A stretch of DNA of 64,000 bases from Archangium lansingense. GTDB lineage: Bacteria > Myxococcota > Myxococcia > Myxococcales > Myxococcaceae. Numbering within the stretch: position 1 is the stretch's first letter; every line of letters begins with the position of its first letter. Shown piece by piece: positions 62,175 through 64,000 of this stretch. Made by a program: the position numbers and the translations under genes. Location: the NCBI RefSeq assembly GCF_026626635.1, contig NZ_JAPNKA010000001.1, positions 1,240,001-1,304,000 on the forward strand, given 5' to 3'. The notes beneath the pieces are model-generated. The model did not search any database. It saw nothing but the letters and a program-made list of their open reading frames with translations, and had not been told where the DNA came from.

Positions 62175-63338
62175 TCAGTTTCCCCCAAACGCCAGGACCG
62201 TCAGCGTCGTGTTGATGTGGAACCCCGAGTAGATCTCGAAGTGCACATTCATTCCAGCCGCCGAGGGTGCATGGCGCAAGGTCTCGGCGAGCTGGGGGAC
62301 GGTACCGGTCGCGCTGGCGTACCACATGCGTCCACTGCAATGGAAAAGCAGGGTGGCCTGCGGGTTCTGCACGCGACGCGGGAGCTCCTCCTGGAAGAAG
62401 GCGCGCGTGAGGCTGGCCATGTCTCCCATCTTCATCAGCTCCAGCTCGGTGCCCTCCTCCAGGAGGTTGGCGAAGAGGATGGAGCCATCGGGCAGGGGCT
62501 TCCAGGGAGAGCGGATGAAGTACTCGCGGCCCACCTTGAGGGCGGTGGGGTGGACGGCGAAGCCATGGGGCTTGCCGAATTCCAGCTCGTCCACGGGTAC
62601 GCCGAGCAGCTCGGCGTAGCGCTGGGCCGCCGGCTTGCCGTCGATCTCCAGGGCGCGGGTGGCGCTCTCGTCCACGCGGGTGATGGTGATGCGCTCGCCG
62701 GTGGGCAGGTACCAGTGGGAGCGCAGGGCGGCCCAGGGCGCGCTCGTCTTGAAGAGGGCCACCAGCACGGCGTCAGTGGCCACCTCTCCGTCCACGTGGA
62801 GCAGGGCGGACTGCTTCGTCGGGTCCTGCTCGTGGTCAGCGGCGCCACCGCCCACCAGCACCAGCGTCTGGTTCTTCTCGAGGATGCCGAGCAGCAGCTC
62901 CTCTTTCTTGTAGCGGAAGCCGTCGTCGATCACGAGGCCCACGTACTGGCGCGGGTCGATGTCCGACTGGCGCACGCCCAGGTCCTGCGCGGCGCGCTTG
63001 ATGGCGGCGGCACCGGCGCCCACGGCGTCCACGGACAGGCCGCTGCCCAGGCCCAGGCCCACCTCGAAGTCGCCGGAGAGCGCGCCCAGCACCACGCTGC
63101 CCGAGTAGATGCCCTGGTTGTCCAGCTCACCCGCGGTGGTGGCTCCCACCAGGCGCGTGCCCTGGGGCAGCCGCTCGCGCACGGCGCGGTTGAGGGCCAG
63201 TTGGTCTCGGTCCCGCGAGGCGAACAGGGTGATGAGCTTGGGAGTCTCGCCGCCCTGCAACTGCCGGATGAGGTCCTCCGCGGCTGCGACGGGATCAGAC
63301 TGCGTGGTACGTGCCGTCTGCATCTTCACTCGAGCCAA
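62175..63338 (-). CDS. FIST-domain sensor protein
   Basis: 387 residues if started at TTG 63338, which has GGAGG 6 bases upstream; the ATG at 63323 is the alternative. FIST-N (LITLFASRDRDQLALNRAVR, RLVGATTAGELDNQGIYSGS, GLGLGSGLSVDAVG) is followed by FIST-C (RYAELLGVPVDELEFGKPHG, RSPWKPLPDGSILFANLLEE, NPQATLLFHCSGRMWYASA). FIST proteins are small-ligand sensors that act with histidine kinases or diguanylate cyclases, and the hybrid kinase starts 3 bases downstream. It is soluble. Confidence 0.9.
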   Translation of the reverse strand: MARVKMQTARTTQSDPVAAAEDLIRQLQGGETPKLITLFASRDRDQLALNRAVRERLPQGTRLVGATTAGELDNQGIYSGSVVLGALSGDFEVGLGLGSGLSVDAVGAGAAAIKRAAQDLGVRQSDIDPRQYVGLVIDDGFRYKKEELLLGILEKNQTLVLVGGGAADHEQDPTKQSALLHVDGEVATDAVLVALFKTSAPWAALRSHWYLPTGERITITRVDESATRALEIDGKPAAQRYAELLGVPVDELEFGKPHGFAVHPTALKVGREYFIRSPWKPLPDGSILFANLLEEGTELELMKMGDMASLTRAFFQEELPRRVQNPQATLLFHCSGRMWYASATGTVPQLAETLRHAPSAAGMNVHFEIYSGFHINTTLTVLAFGGN

Positions 63339-63367
63339 GGAAGACCTCCGGGATGAGGGGCAGCGGT

Positions 63368-64000
63368 CTAGAAGCCGCTCCCCGGGTGGGTTTTGTGGCA
63401 GGCGCCGGTGCACTGCTGGAAGGACTCGCGAGCCCCGCCGACATACATGCTCTCGATGGGGCCGAACCGGGCCACGTGCGACTCGGGGTAGCTCTTGTGG
63501 CACGAGAGGCAGGCGGCCTGGCTGGTGCGCTGGGTGCTCTCCTGCGTCAGGTGGCAGGTGGCGCACTGCTGCTTGGGAGCGTCGAAGCGGTCCGAGCGCG
63601 AGTGGAGGAAGTGGGTGCGCACCACGATGGGGCCCTCCAGCTCGAAGCCCAGCGGGGCATGACAGGCGGCGCACGCGGCGCGGTTGTCATTGCCGTGCAG
63701 CACCTGGGTGAACTCGCCGCCCTCGGTGTGGCACGTCTTGCAGCCGCCGGTGGTGAGCTTCGCCTCGGTGTGCTGGCGGGTACCCACCTGGATTTCGATG
63801 GTGCGGCTGGCGGGGATGTCCTCGCCCATGTACGTGCGGCGGCCCTTCACCGTCACCAGGTAGGTGCCGGGCTCGGCGTTGGCCGGGAGCTGGTACGTCC
63901 AAGAGGTGCTCACCGCCGCATCCCAGCCCTTCGTCTCCGGGAAGAAGGCGCCACCGAAGAGCTTGTTGGATGGCGGGAAGGTCTGGAACTGCGCGTAGAC
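63368..64000 (-). CDS. Multihaem c-type cytochrome (5' end cut by window)
   Basis: The frame is open to the window edge, so 211 codons including the stop (210 residues) are visible and the N-terminus is missing; an internal GTG at 63913 is not needed. After a beta-rich segment (WTYQLPANAEPGTYLVTVKG) come haem-binding motifs CKTCH, CAACH, CATCH and CLSCH, plus a variant CTGACH near the end. Dense CxxCH spacing and further His residues suggest a periplasmic multihaem electron carrier. It is 29 bases upstream of the FIST gene and reads the same way, so it could be co-transcribed with the signalling operon. Confidence 0.88.
   Translation of the reverse strand, partial: VYAQFQTFPPSNKLFGGAFFPETKGWDAAVSTSWTYQLPANAEPGTYLVTVKGRRTYMGEDIPASRTIEIQVGTRQHTEAKLTTGGCKTCHTEGGEFTQVLHGNDNRAACAACHAPLGFELEGPIVVRTHFLHSRSDRFDAPKQQCATCHLTQESTQRTSQAACLSCHKSYPESHVARFGPIESMYVGGARESFQQCTGACHKTHPGSGF

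Overview
The window is high-GC DNA that reads as the chromosome of a myxobacterium, probably a Cystobacterineae relative such as Archangium, Cystobacter or Myxococcus; this is inferred from gene content, as there is no rRNA. The indicators are two surface proteins ending in MYXO-CTERM-like tails (Cys, hydrophobic stretch, Arg cluster), a 17-copy W-x-[ST]-DGT-xx-GT repeat protein, a DUF2378 (TIGR02265) protein, an FHA-type sigma-54 activator, two large multidomain Ser/Thr kinases and many one-off signalling genes. No tRNA, rRNA, CRISPR array, insertion sequence or prophage was found.

Layout. 1-16 kb: surface proteins, a PAS histidine kinase, a MoxR-VWA pair, redox and hydrolase genes, a frameshifted small gene (15.2-15.6 kb) and a deleted DUF4139 remnant (16.6-16.9 kb). 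16.9-22.9 kb: a sigma-54 enhancer-binding protein, a 54-residue peptide gene and a 1240-residue Ser/Thr kinase with TPRs; the last two each have a -24/-12 promoter preceded by the same 10-base palindrome. 22.9-29 kb: lipoprotein amidohydrolase, a BlaI/M56-peptidase pair with two dyad operators, a secreted esterase-like protein. 29-34 kb: rhomboid protease, YkgJ, RNase Z, DUF2293, and a secreted Cys-rich toxin-like protein followed by DUF6714. 34-40.6 kb: a TetR-RND-TolC efflux operon. 40.6-50.4 kb: DUF2378 plus RNase H-like protein, DUF99, cold-shock protein, desaturase, membrane pyrophosphatase, AtoE-type transporter. 50.4-64 kb: a kinase-PilZ-J-like-TPR fusion, AarF/UbiB, two paralogous response regulators, a PAS kinase, a TDO-like enzyme with an O-methyltransferase, and a FIST protein / triple-receiver hybrid kinase / receiver operon beside a multihaem cytochrome cut by the window end.

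The strongest candidate for an undescribed system is the 16.9-22.9 kb block: an activator with an FHA-like N-terminus, two convergent sigma-54 promoters sharing CGACGTGTCG sites, a small peptide and a Ser/Thr kinase. Other points of interest are the toxin/immunity-like pair at 33.0-33.9 kb, the M56 peptidase with a glycine-heptad tail, the kinase-PilZ-J-like fusion and the TDO-like/methyltransferase cassette. All functional statements come from reading the sequence and from family knowledge; no database search was run.
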